64,000 nt of DNA from Eucalyptus grandis (Eukaryota; Streptophyta; Magnoliopsida; Myrtales; Myrtaceae): NCBI RefSeq assembly GCF_016545825.1, contig NC_052622.1, positions 2,671,001-2,735,000 of the forward strand, in the 5' to 3' direction. How positions within the stretch are numbered: the first letter of the stretch is position 1; the number at the start of each line of letters is the position of its first letter. A program made the translations under genes and the position numbers. The notes under the pieces were generated by a model that worked only from the letters and a program-made list of their open reading frames with translations, did not search any database and had not been told where the DNA came from. Shown piece by piece: positions 37,249 to 49,081 of the stretch.

Positions 37249-38283
37249 CTTGTTTCTCAGGTTTGGGAGAGACGGAGGAGGAGAAGAGGGAGGGAGGTTT
37301 TAACGGACGGCTTGGAAGGGAGATTTTGAATTTGGCGCTTCCGAGGTGGGGGGGCTTTATATACTGGAAGGCGAGCCGCGAGTTCGCAGAGTTGCAGCCC
37401 CTGACTCAGCTGAGTGGCTCACCGGGTTACGGGGCGATTGATTTCTTTGTACTTCTTACTTTTATATATAATAAATAATTGCTTAAATAATCTCTAAACT
37501 TGAATCCGATATTTAATATGGTCTCTAACTTTTTGATTTATTCCATGTGATCATTAAATTTATCTTAATATGTAATATAATTGCGGGACTTTTAGTCTAT
37601 TCAAATAGTCCTTAAATTTTTTTCTATAAATATTCAATTTAGTTTATGAATTTATTATATTCATGGATTCAATACACGGAACAAGTTTAAAACGGATAAA
37701 CCATAATACAAATTGAACCAAAATATAAGAATCATCTATGTAATTTGTTTTGCGTATAATTTTCCTTTTGAGAAAAGTAATAAACATTATTTGAATATTT
37801 GAACACTATACGACTTTATAAGTTGGTTTTTAAATATTTTAAAAGGTTTCGAGCACTTCAAATCAACAAAAAGATAAACAATGCATTTGGCAAAATTTAA
37901 AAAAAAAAAATGAAAAGTTAAAAAGTACTAGTCATTTTTGATCAATTTCATCACTTTGCGACTCCTACTTCTAGAAACTCCAAGTTCATCTAGAGTTTTA
38001 AGATTTGGATATACACAATAATAAATCGATGAAATTTGACAAAGATATTCAAAATTTCTCATAAGAAAAGATGTTGAACTCAATTCAAGATCGAACAATA
38101 GTAGAAGTAAGTTATTCAATACCTTAATTTAATAGATGCCATTCATCTAAATTTCAATAAGCTGCAACATGGAATTCTTATCTTGCATGAGCATACTATT
38201 AACAAAAATAAAACAAAACAAAAGAGAGAACGGAAAATTCTAGGGATATGCAATTGACCAACAAGGATCACTCATTTTTTTCT
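37249..38283. promoter_or_regulatory. Upstream region of SHOC1, shared with 3' end of HMA gene
   Basis: The first 170 bp upstream of the SHOC1 ATG are GC-rich, then the sequence turns AT-rich. Positions 37470-37720 carry TTTAGTCTATT and TCTCTAAACTTGAATC tiles like those in the TIR elements. No further gene was seen. The promoter role is by position only. Confidence 0.4.
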
Positions 38284-38957
38284 TCATTTATTCTCCACAA
38301 CTTTTGCTTCTTCTTTTTTCTCCACTTGGGGCTCCTCCTTCTTTTCCTCTTTCTTGTCCTCTTTCTTCTCTTCCTTCTTCTCCTCTTTCTTCTCCTCCAC
38401 CGCTGGTCCTACCGATATGATGTCCACCTTCCCCACTTTCTTCAGCTTCTTCACCACCGCCACCGTGTCCATCAACCCTATCACCGTCAGCTTCTGATCC
38501 GTCAAATCCGCCGCTATCGAGTCCACCCCTTTCCTCGCAGCGCATAATGGAAAGCACCCGTCAGCCACGTAAATTCATTAAATGACCAGATGACAAAGCA
38601 AACCAGCCCCAGGATTTGCAGCAACAGCAACTGATTCTCACGTAATTATAAATCCTCGCGTGAGAGAATAGCTTGAAAATGAACAGATTAAGGGTTATGA
38701 ATTCCGATACCGAAAATATCAGCAGCAGCTTCGATGGCCTTCTGCTTCGTTTTGTCGTCTGCCATCGTCAACACCTTCAGTATCACCTTCTGCAGCAATG
38801 AATTCAGAACGGGAAGGAAAAGATGGAGTTTAGAACAGTTGAATTTCGAGGTTTCAAGATGCAGTTCTGTGAAGAAAACGAGATCATGCAGCTGAGCTCA
38901 AGAGAAAGTTAACGTGGATGGAGAGAAATAGATGAAGCTGGAATGGACCTGAGCCAT
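38284..38957 (-). CDS. Small HMA-domain protein without metal-binding cysteines
   Basis: Three exons with GT-AG introns: 38957-38949 (MAQ), 38789-38711 and 38528-38284, giving 110 residues. The first 70 residues form a heavy-metal-associated (HMA) beta-alpha fold: KVILKVLTMADDKTKQKA, a central VDSIAADLTDQKLTVIGLMD, and a KVDIISVGP end. The usual CxxC metal site is replaced by residues around MADD, as in many HIPP-like plant proteins. The tail (about 71-110) is almost pure lysine and glutamate and ends VVENK, with no CaaX isoprenylation box. Related plant HMA proteins without cysteines act as protein-binding modules and some are targets of pathogen effectors. The function here is unknown. The gene lies upstream of SHOC1 in the same direction. 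Confidence 0.85.
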
Positions 38958-41206
38958 GAGGATTTGAAGCTTGGATAGAGGGAACTTCGAAGGTGGGGAG
39001 GTGAGAGGTGGAGGTGGGAAGAGATTCTATGGGGCATATCATTATTCGAGCTTTATGTAGCGACGTGCGCAACGTCCAACTCGAGGTCGGTCGATCTTTC
39101 TGAAAACGTTCATTGCAAGCAAGGAATATGCGGCAAAAAGTGAGCAGGTCACATCAGTCCTTTTTCCTTGGACATGAAATTCTCAGGAATCACCAACACA
39201 CGAAATCGAAGGACTTACTAGCAAAAACTGAATGGAGACATCATCCCTAGTTCAGGCGAGTTTCCAATTCAAAAGAGGTAGCAATAGCTCAAAATCCAAA
39301 ATTATCAGGGCAAGCACACGCATTTATGTATATCGAATATTGTTTCGATAAATCATTTGAGCGAGTGTGTCCTAATGTTCCGCACGATTTCCTAGGAGGT
39401 GTTCCCTGGTCACAACTAGTGACGTTGCTAGTATGGTTCATGGTAGGTTTTGATACGATTTCGAAAAAATCAAAATAGAAATTCATGATTTGAGATGAGC
39501 TACCGCTTCCACTAGCTTATGTATCTTATCAGTTAAGTCGAAATATGGTAAGGATGGACAAATTAATCTTCACGGATGTATGCAGATCACCCTGTCCGCC
39601 TTACGGTTTGAATCCTTCTTGTGGTCTTTGGTTGGGTTGGGGGAAAAGCATAATCGACAAACGAGATATATTGCTACTCGTTATTTTTCTTCTTCATAGA
39701 TTTCCGTTCTCCTTGGTATTACAGTTTCGTATTAATCAAGTGTTGCAAGCTCGAGATCGAATAAGTTGGCGTGGTTTTCTCCTTCCTCGTTTCTAAATCT
39801 AATACACCTTGCCTATGTATCCAAATCTGCAAAATTGGTGTCCATGAGTTCTTTAAGAACCGGCCACCCTGATGATTGTTTATCCCTTTTTCTGTGGTTC
39901 GTTTGAACCGGGTCACTTGCATAAGCCATCTCACATGATTAATTATCCTCCAGAAATTTCCCATGCCCATGATTTGAACCGAGGTTTATGTCATGAACAA
40001 CATCTGTCTAAAGCGGAATTCATCAGAATATAGGAGGAGGGGTCCATGTGGAAAGCTTCTTGCACCTCTTTTCTTTTCAAGTAGGTGACAGCGTCTCCAT
40101 CCGAGAAGAATCCAAACCCATCTCTGTATATCAAATACTACCACTTGCAGAGAAAAGCAGAGGTTAATAAGTATCAAAGTGTTCTCGGGCTTTCTTATGC
40201 GTTCATTTTCTGGCCTCTAGGAATAAATTTTGGAGCTATCTCACCTGTATGGATCTCCCATAAAAAATATTATTTTTTCTAAAAATGATTGTTTAAAACT
40301 CTTACAAAAGTGAATAAACAAACAGTATTTCCATCGTCCATTGAAATATTTAAATATAAATCGTTGTTGACGATAAAAATAGTTTTCATTGACTAATTAT
40401 TATAAGTGATCATTTATAGAATAACATTTTCTAAATTATTTAATTTCCACGAAATAAACTTAGTCATAGTGTATGTTTGATATCAACTGTGACTCCACAA
40501 GTAATCAACCATTGTGGGTTGTCCAATTGCCTTATCAAGAGAGGTATTTCCAAGCTAAAAAAAATTTCTTGAGAAAAGAGCAATAGTTTGGTCCAGTTCA
40601 ATAGTGAAAATGGATGTGCTTTGACATGTAGATTCGACGCTAATCATCTCGCCAATATTCTCTTTAGATTGATGATTGATCACACGATCCCTTTGCTTTG
40701 ATATATGATCAGTCCAGCGTCCTAATGTCCTGATGTAAATGTTTATTACGCGCGAGAGACTCAAAATTACATTTTACAATTAAATGGCCACTTACCACTG
40801 AGCACGAATACCTACATAGCCCTCTCCGGCAGTATGGAAGTCTCCGTATTTGTACTTCGGAAAGATCTCAAGCCATTTATTGAAAAATGTTTGACTGTCC
40901 ACAGCAAAGATCGAAAGAAAAGGAAGTAACTTGGACTTTTGAAAAGTATAGAGCGGGAGACAGAAAAACTAAGCGAGGATAAAGTACGTGTAGAGCAAGT
41001 CATAAGTGCCGACCGGTGCTATTACCCACGATTGACTCGACAACACTGAGGATAGAAAAATCCAGCTCCAGCAAGGAATCAAGGAAGAGCAAATTGGCCT
41101 CTAGGTAAAGAGAAACAAGAAGATGTTATTATTCAATCAATGTCTTACATATGGACTACTTAGTGATGTCTAGAGCCGTATAGATTGATTGGAAGGCCAA
41201 AAAGAT
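38958..41206. other. Intergenic with a dispersed repeat
   Basis: No gene was recognised. Positions 39640-40060 resemble 46640-46970: TTCTTTAAGAACCGGC against TTCTTCAAGAATCGGC, TCCAGAAATTT-CATGCCC, GTCATGAACAA, and GTGGAAAG-TTC-TGCACC. The rest is AT-rich and has no recognised feature. Confidence 0.5.
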
Positions 41207-41211
41207 GCATT
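41207..41211. repeat. Target-site duplication, left, of the Copia element
   Basis: GCATT here is repeated at 46163-46167. A 5-bp duplication is standard for LTR retrotransposons. Confidence 0.9.
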
Positions 41212-41856
41212 TGATGGGAGAACGGTAATAATTCGAATCATATCGAATCAACGCAGCGAAATAAAATAATCTCCCCTCTTGTGTAAACCTAATAGGAATT
41301 GATATAGTAGAGTAAAATAAATACCAAGCACGCGAACACAAGACGATTTTTTACGTGGAAAACCTCCTCGATGTGAGGAGATAAAAAACCACGGGACCGG
41401 AGTCCACTTGAAAATCTTCACTATCAATAAAATTGTTCTTCTCTAGCAAATACTAGAGGTACATAGCAGCAAACACCTCAAGAACATAATTCTTGGCAAT
41501 ACACATGAACTTCACAAGAGATCAAGGATAAATCTGACCAAAAACGCAGGTTTGATCAATCCACGAAAAATCAAACCGTTCAGATTCGATTAAATTGCGC
41601 CACGAACATGCTGACAAAATTTCAGCTCAATCGGACCACAAATCGACCTCCGACGCCAGCTTGATGTAAACCGATATTGCCCCAAACTCCAGATTTTCTG
41701 CTTTCTCTTTTCTCTTGTTACTATTTCCTTTTTCTGCTACCTCTTTATATAGATAATGAGAAACCATATTTCCTCATATAACTTATTATATGGGCTCAAG
41801 CCCTTTTTGGGCTTGCAACTCATTGGGCTTCCTCCACATAGGAGTGAACACTAACA
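41212..41856 (-). repeat. 3' LTR of the Copia element
   Basis: 645 bp. It pairs with 45486-46162. A 25-bp stretch present in the other LTR at about 45846-45870 is missing here. Both contain the inverted motif GGGCTCAAGCCC near the right end. Confidence 0.93.
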
Positions 41857-41868
41857 AATCTCCCCTCA
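41857..41868 (-). other. Polypurine tract
   Basis: On the minus strand GAGGGGAGATT lies directly before the 3' LTR start (TGTTAG). This is the expected primer for plus-strand DNA synthesis. Confidence 0.8.
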
Positions 41869-41945
41869 CGACAATGTGGAGGGATTCACCATCCCCGTTA
41901 TCAAACGGCAATGTTCAAGCTTCTCTCTTGGTAGAGTCTTCGTCA

Positions 41946-44900
41946 TCATATCGAGCCATACCGATCCGTATGAATTTTCTCAAGTTCCAACAACTTTTCA
42001 TCTAGAACATCCCTTATCCAATGATATCTAACATCAATATGTTTCGATCTAGAATGAAAAGATGAATTCTTACCAAGATGAATTGCGCTTTGATTATCAC
42101 AAAATAGCACATACCTCTTTTGCTTGAACCCAAGTTCTTCTAAGAACTTCTTCATCCATAGCATCTCTTTACTAGCTTCAGTCACTGCAATAAATTCAGC
42201 TTCGGTTGTAGAAAGTGCAACACACTTCTGCAATCTTGACTTCCATGACACAGCTCCACCAGCAAAAGAAATCAAATAACCATAAGTAGATTTACGAGTA
42301 TCAATATCTCCTGCCAAGTCGGAATCTATGTATCCAACTAACTCAAGTTTCCCGGTCCCGAAACTAAGTTTCAAATTTGAAGTTCCCCGAAGATACCTCA
42401 TAACCACTTCATTGCATTCCAGTGCTCTCTACCTGGATTTGACAAATAGCGACTAACAACGCCAACTGCATGTGCCAAGTCTAGGCGTGTACATACCATC
42501 GCATACATTAAGCTTCCTACAGCTAAAGCATATGGAATACTTTCCATATCATATCTTTCTTCTCTTTATTAGTCGTAGGACTTTGCATCATATTTAACTT
42601 AAAGTGGGCAGCAAGAGGAGTACTAACCACTTTAGCCTTGTCCATGTAAAATTTCTGAATGATCTTCTCGATATATTTCTCTTGCGACAAAAATAACTTT
42701 TTAGCATCTCCGTCTCGGGTAATTCTAATGCCAAGAATCTGCTTCGCCGAGCCCAAGTCTTTCATGGCAAAAGACTTGCTCAACTGCTTTTTTCAATAAC
42801 TCAATTCTTGAAGCATTCCCGCCAACAATCAGCATATCATCAACATAAAGCAAGAGAATAATAAAGTCATTATCAGAAAAAAAAAAATTTGGACAAATAC
42901 ACAGTTATCCGAGGAAGTCTTCTTATAGCCCTGTTTTGTCATAATTGACGCAAATTTCTTATACCACTGTCTCGGTGCTTGTTTTAGGCCATAGAGACTT
43001 TTCTTCAATTTGCACACATAATCCTCTTTCCCTTTCACTTTGAAACCCTCAGGTTGTTCCATGTATATCTCTTCCTCCAAGTCACCATGTAGGAAGGCCG
43101 TTTTAACATCCATTTGCTCAATTTCTAAATCTAGGCTAGCTGCCAAGCCTAATACCACACGGATAGAAGACATTTTCACTACCGGAGAAAATATGTCATC
43201 AAAATCAATACCCTTTCTCTGACCAAATCCCTTAACAACCAATCTAGCTTTGTATTGTGGTTGTAAAGTATGTTCATCTTGCTTCAACCTATATACCCAC
43301 TTGTTCTTCAAAGCTCTTTTACCTTTAGGTAACTTCACCAATTCAAAAGTATGATTATCATAAAGTGACTGCATCTCATCTCACATAGCATCGAACCAAT
43401 TGCTTTTGTACTCATCTTCTATTGCTTCTGCATAACACTCTGGTTCATCTGCATCAGTCAATAATACATACTCATCTTAAGAATACCTGGTGGAAGGTCG
43501 TCGGTCTCTAACGGATCTCCGGACTGGAACATTCAGTGGAACATCTAATTGAGCCTCTGGTTCAGGAATAGTATTATCTATTTCAACATGTTCAGGAACA
43601 CGTGCGTTATTTGGAACATTGACTTCCTGCTGCTCTTCATCAACCCTTTCAACCAGTGTTCTCTTCATTCTCTCAGCTAAGCCATTTAACTGAGGCGTCT
43701 TGGGAGGTGTCTTTTGATGTCGAATACCTTGTTGTCTGCAGTATTCATCAAAAGGTCCAATATACTCTCCCCCGTTATCAATTCTGATGCATTTCAATTT
43801 CTTTCCAGTCTGTCTCTCAACTGAAGCCTGAAATTGCTTAAAAGCATCTAACACTTGATTTTTAGTTTTGAAGGTATAAATCCAAATTTTCCTTGAAAAA
43901 TCATCTATGAAGGTAACAAAATAAAGAGATCCACCAAGTGATTTTGTTTTCATAGGACCGCAAACATCGAATGCACTAAATCCAAAGATACCCGACTTTC
44001 TTGAAGGAGGGAGCTTTTAAATGCAACTCGTTTCGTTTTCCTGCTAAACAGTGAGCACACTTCTTTAGCGCTGAACTTTTCAATCCTGAAAGGAGCTTCT
44101 TCTTGGCCAATATTGACAAACCCTACTCACTGATGTGACTGAGCCTCTTTAATTCAGCTGCATCTTCGCTATCTACTGCATTAATTTTGTCTATGGACAA
44201 CTTTGCCTGCATAATGTATAACGAAGAATATTTTTCACCTCTAGCCACAACAAGAGAACCTTTGGTAAGTTTCCATTGACCATTATTGAATGTGCTACAA
44301 TACCCCTCATCATCCAACTTGCCTGTAGAAATCAAATTCAAGCAGATATCAGGTATATGTTTAACATTATTCAATACTAACCTTGTGCCATTGCTGGTTT
44401 CTAGGCACACATCACTAATGCCTACAGCTTGAGCTAGTCCATTGTTTCCCATCTTCACAGATCCGAAGTCACCTGACCTATATGATGTAAAGAAATCCCT
44501 ACGAGATGTAGGATGAACAGATGCACCACTATCAATTACCCAACTGGTCTCATGAGAAACAAAATTCACCATATCACCATCAAATATAGTGAAAAAGTCT
44601 TCTTTAAGTGCAGCGACACGATTGTCATCACTGTCATCATCACTTTTCTTCTCTTTACCTTTCTCCTTTTGTTTCTCCCTTTTTAACTGGCGACAAAATC
44701 TCTAAATATGTCATTTCTGATGACAATAATGGCACTCAACATTAGCAAATTTATTATACTTACCTTTGCTTTTGTCTCGACTTTTATCTCTATTTCTCGG
44801 GCCTCAAGACTCACTTCTCCCCATTTTCTCAACAACCAAGGCATCATAATGTGAAGAGGACAATCCATGTGTCTTCCTTCTCATCTCTTCATTCAAAATA

Positions 44901-45431
44901 TTACTCTTGGCTAAATCCATGGTAATTGTACCATCCGGGGTAGAATTAGACAAAGATGTTCGGAACGTCTCCCATGAGTCCGGCAAAGTACCAAGCAACC
45001 ATAGTGCTTGTATCTCATCATCAAACTTGATTCCCATCGCAGCCAACTGATTTATAATTCCTTGAAAATAATTTAAATGATCAGTCAAACGAGTACCATC
45101 ATGATATCTTAGAGCCATCATCTATTTTATCAAAAATAACTTATTATTCCTAGTCTTTCGAGCATATAACTGTTCGAGCTTATCCCATAAACTGAGTGCA
45201 TGTGTTTCCTCAATAATATGGTTTAAAACATTATCATCTACCCACTTGCCCTGATATAACCACACACTTGACGATGAAATATAGACCATTCGGCGCTTTA
45301 TTCTACGGTTTCTCCTCAGCAAATACAGACAAATAAAAATCTTTCACATATAAAAGATCTTCCATCTTCCCTTTCCAGATATGATAATTCGAACCATTCA
45401 GTGTAACCATTCTACTCGTATTCGTTTTCAT
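41946..45431 (-). pseudogene. Copia gag-pol polyprotein, broken
   Basis: Reading from the ATG at 45431: gag starts [20 protein letters not shown] but hits a stop after about 40 codons (near 45310) and changes frame near 45122. The gag zinc knuckle (about 44745-44700) contains two stop codons. The protease has WVIDSGAS (about 44540). A GAG pre-integrase block follows. The integrase core has the DDFSRKIW and DNGGEY motifs (about 43910 and 43760), but after RTLVERV (near 43645) it jumps to a linker, so its C-terminal part is deleted. Reverse transcriptase starts near 43360; a T-homopolymer frameshift at about 42885 puts the YVDD motif (42836-42847) in another frame. RNase H is open from 42407 to 41946. 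No enzyme set here can act on its own. Confidence 0.92.
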
Positions 45432-45470
45432 TGTTTAACACAAAGCAGAAAAATCAAGTAATAACCTATT

Positions 45471-45482
45471 GCTCTGATACCA
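45471..45482 (-). other. Primer binding site (initiator tRNA-Met)
   Basis: On the minus strand TGGTATCAGAGC lies three bases inside the 5' LTR. It is complementary to the 3' end of plant initiator methionine tRNA, the usual Copia primer. Confidence 0.93.
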
Positions 45483-45485
45483 CTC

Positions 45486-46162
45486 TGATGGGAGAACGGT
45501 AATAATTCGAACAATATCGAATCAACGCAACGGAATAAAATAATCTCCCCTCTTGTGTAAACCTAATAGGAATTGATATAGTAGAGTAAAATAAATACCA
45601 AGCACGCGAACACAAGACGATTTTTTACGTGGAAAACCTCCTCGATGTGAGGAGATAAAAAACCACGGGACCGGAGTCAACTTGAAAATCTTCACTATCA
45701 ATAAAATTGTTCTTCTCTAGCAAATACTAGAGGTACATAGCAGCAAACATCTCAAGAACATAATTCTTGGCAATACACATGAACTTCACAAGAGATCAAG
45801 GATAAATCTGACCAAAAACGCAGGTTTGATCAATCCACGAAAAACCTGATGTATGGAGCTTCAAACGAAAATCAAACCGTTCAGATTCGATTAAATTGCG
45901 CCATGAACATGCTGACAAAATTTCAGCTCAATCGGACCACAAATTGACCTCCGACGCCAGCTTGATGTAAATCAAATATTGCCTCAAACCAGCATTTTCT
46001 GCTTTCTTTTTCTCTTTGTTACTATTTCCTTTTCTCGCTCGCTACTCTTTATATGATAATGAGAAACCATATTTCCTCATATAACATATTATATGGGCTC
46101 AAGCCCTTTTTGGGCTTGCAACTCATTGAGCTTCCTCTACATAGGAGTGAACCCAGCTAACA
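45486..46162 (-). repeat. 5' LTR of the Copia element
   Basis: 677 bp, carrying the promoter of the element by analogy with the family. It is near-identical to 41212-41856 apart from scattered substitutions and the extra 25 bp. Confidence 0.93.
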
Positions 46163-46639
46163 GCATTGTCCATGAGTTTGAAAGAGGTAAACTTGTCAAA
46201 TGAATTAACTGGATCAGATTTGTGCTAGACCAGATTGAAAATGGTTTGCTTAAATTGACCTAAGCCAAATTAGATCACAAGCTCCCAACCAAAGCATGTG
46301 CCTGAGAGGAAAGATACATTTGGATTTCTGTGTCCCAAGCCTATCACAACATGGATGGAAACCCTTCGTATATCTCAATCCAACCTGTGAACTGATCAGT
46401 AACTAGAGAATCTAGTTTTAGTCTACTGTGAAAAACTGCATTAAAGTTTTTTCTCTAACTCAATTTGAATTGCGCTTACTAGATCATTATGTTTCCAAGG
46501 GTCCTATTTAACCCGTACATAAAAACTAATATTAGGTCCAACTTCCAAAAAGAAAAGACATCTTGATGATGAATCGGAATATAATAGTCATTATCTTCGA
46601 TGAATGTTTATGCGGTAATCCTACTAATTCATTAAAATC

Positions 46640-46970
46640 ATGAGTATATCTCGAATTAATCAAACATTGCAGGCTTGAGATTAAATGTGTTCGCTCGGTT
46701 TTCTTCTTTCTTGTTTCCAAATATAATGGGTCTCTACAAGTTCTTCAAGAATCGGCAACATCGATGATTCTTTGTCGATTTTTCTGTAGTTCTTTCGAAC
46801 CATGGCATTGCTTAAGCCAAGAAACCGTATGATGTATTATTCTCCAGAAATTTTTCATGCCCTTGATTTGAGCGAAGCTTTTGTGTCATGAACAATACCT
46901 AGCTAGAGTGTAGTTCACTGGAATATAAAATAGGGTCGATGTGGAAAGATTCCTGCACCGCTCATGATAA
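46640..46970. repeat. Dispersed repeat related to 39640-40060
   Basis: Same landmarks in the same order and orientation as 39640-40060, with moderate divergence. The two copies lie on either side of the Copia element. No coding capacity was recognised in either. Confidence 0.65.
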
Positions 46971-47377
46971 AAAGAACAACCCACTTGTCCCTAGAAAAAG
47001 CGAATACCCTTCTGCACCAACAAGCACAAGGGTAAGGTAGATTTTAGGAGAGATTGCGACTTGTAACTTCACACATTTAAGACGGTATAGTCCAATGTGT
47101 TAAGTCAATGTTGACAAATTAGTAATATATTTCAATAAATGGAGAACCCCCACCAAGCTCATGATAAAAAGAACATCCCACTTGTCCCTAGAAAAAGCGA
47201 ATACCCTTCCGCACCATACAAGCACAAGGGTAAGGTAGATTTTAGGAGAGATTGCGACATGTAACTTCACACATTTAAGACGGTATCCAATGTGTTAAGT
47301 CAATGTTGACAAATTAGTAATATATGGGATGAGAATCAATTGAATTTCAATAAATGGAGAACCCCCACCAATCTCAT
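46961..47377. repeat. Tandem duplication of about 197 bp
   Basis: Unit 1 is 46961-47157 and unit 2 starts at 47158, both with CTCATGATAAAAAGAACA. Unit 2 has an extra 20-bp segment near 47326-47345. A more diverged third copy is at about 48138-48290, with CAAGCACAAGGGTAAGGT and GAGAGATTG. Confidence 0.88.
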
Positions 47378-47769
47378 ATATTGTACGATATTTTAAGAGT
47401 TTCAGAATTTTTTCTAGCTAAATATATATTTCGACATACTATTTTCAATAGCGCAATTAATTCCTTTATACACACGAAAAATTGTCCAGTTTAAGTGGAT
47501 CGGATAAAGCTTCACTAAGAGGGTGATGAATGTAGGAAGTTTTAAATGTACAATAATATACCTATACTATTATCAATAATGACTAAAATTTGTTATTTAG
47601 TTAACATTTTTCTTGACTGGTGTCATGCAATGGCTGATAATTGATGATATACGGTAACGGTAGAAGTGTTCAGTAGGCAAAGAGCCCAAGGTTATTTTAT
47701 ACTATTTATGAGCTTTCTTCTCACACATAATAAGTGTTCTTCATTAAGAAACTATCTAGCAGCATCGGG

Positions 47770-48015
47770 ATGACTTGACTCCCAAGTCGTACGTCTTTAA
47801 AAGAATTCAAAGTCGACATCATCTCTTTAAACTTTTGTGCTCACATTCATGAACGGTCTCGCAAAGTTGTATTCAATTACCATACTTGGATTGATGGCGA
47901 CATGCATCTGCCCCAAAACAATTGATGAGGCAATTAGTTTCCAAAATCACACTTTGAATTTATCGGCTAGATGACAACACAAGAGGCTATGATTTTATTA
48001 CATCCCATCAAGTGA
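47770..48015 (-). pseudogene. Relic of RLP 5' flanking region
   Basis: It matches the sequence upstream of RLP-A at about 9010-9260: TGACTTGACTCC, ACTTTTGTGCT, a GATTGATGGCG/GATTGGACCGG block, TGCCCCAAA-AATTGATGAGGCA and TTATTAGCTAGATGA. No coding part survives. Confidence 0.6.
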
Positions 48016-48290
48016 AGTGTCATTTTAAATGGAGAGGTGCGATGGATGGATGGATGGGCATGGGCGGTGACTTTCCTTTTCAGAATATTCCCTAGCAAAG
48101 TCCTAAAGAAAAGCAACCTCTCTAAATAATCTGCCGTGGTATACAAGCACAAGGGTAAGGTCGATCTTATGAGAGATTGTGACAAGCAGCTTCACACATA
48201 TAAGACAAGGTGTAGTCAAATGTTTTAAGTGAATGGTGACAAATTATCAATATATGGGATGGGAATCGATTGGATTTCAACGATGGAGTA

Positions 48291-49081
48291 CAGTGCATGG
48301 GAGATTTCAAGTTAATAGTCAAACGTCTTACTATTAACCTGTTTTTTGGTGTGTACAGCGCATGGGAGATTGATTATTGATTAGATAAATGTGGGCGAAT
48401 TTTACAACTGATGATTTTACTAAGTGCAATGAGGTGTAATTGTTTCTGGCAAAAGCTGCAATTTGTTAATCTCATCATTTTCTGGACAACCGTCCATTTG
48501 ATCATTTATAGCGAGCCTATATGCTAATTTTTGACATAAAATCTCGATTTTCGAAAATATTAACTTTGATAAAAGATTTACAAGACACATGTATCAACTA
48601 TAGTATCTTATATTAAAACTTGAAGCCTCACACAAAAGGAACTTCGATGGAAGCCTCACACTCAATTCGTAAACATTCGCCATCGCTATTTCGTCAACAA
48701 CAGAACAAAGAAATCAAAAGATCGAGTCTTGTTAGAAGCTCGCAGTGGCTGGAAGACACTGCTAGAAAATCAGAAGTGCCTCAGGTCTTAAGGACGAAGG
48801 GAGAAATGCATCCCCAAGCAATCGTTCACCGGCCGCTTCCCCACGCGTCCTCGCGATCCAAAATATTAGGGGCCCGTTGTTGTTGAGGCCCATTTCAATT
48901 TGTCCAGACCAGCACCATTTATGATGGCAGATACTGGATTGACGGCGCACCTACAACATTTTAAATCGTAAAAGAATTGATATGTGGAATCATGTGTGAT
49001 ATCAAAAGTTGTGAGCAAACGTAGTGATTCAGGTACTCAAGACAGTGCCTATTGTCTATTTAAATCGTAGCAAAGTCTGAT
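48291..49081. other. Intergenic, no gene seen
   Basis: No recognised gene. The open frame at 48620-48886 has no domain and no sign of conservation inside the window. Confidence 0.5.

Larger units (their letters stand above)
41212..46162 (-). mobile_element. Ty1/Copia LTR retrotransposon
   Basis: Complete ends: a 3' LTR (41212-41856) and a 5' LTR (45486-46162), both TG...CA when read on the minus strand, with a 5-bp GCATT duplication. A primer binding site next to the 5' LTR matches the 3' end of initiator tRNA-Met, and a polypurine tract lies next to the 3' LTR. Gene order is gag, protease, integrase, reverse transcriptase, RNase H, which defines Copia. The two LTRs differ at roughly 20 positions by hand count (about 3 %) plus a 25-bp indel, so the insertion is fairly young on a plant scale. 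The coding part is dead. The element resembles the Tnt1-94 group. Confidence 0.95.
31034..49081. other. 18-kb interval of unit B missing from unit A
   Basis: Left of it (…TTAGATAGTT) and right of it (TTTTCAAATCTAATTCCAG) the flanks are joined directly in unit A at about 3395. The interval holds SHOC1, the HMA gene and the Copia element. It also holds a relic of RLP 5' flank (47770-48015), which suggests it belonged to the locus before the duplication and was later deleted from unit A. Confidence 0.8.

Noticed and set aside
38248..38557. Plus-strand leucine-rich and minus-strand glycine-rich frames over the HMA gene
   Set aside because: They are shadows of the Lys/Glu-rich tail in other frames.
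48620..48886. 88-codon plus-strand frame
   Set aside because: No recognisable domain, no paralogue in the window, and composition close to random.
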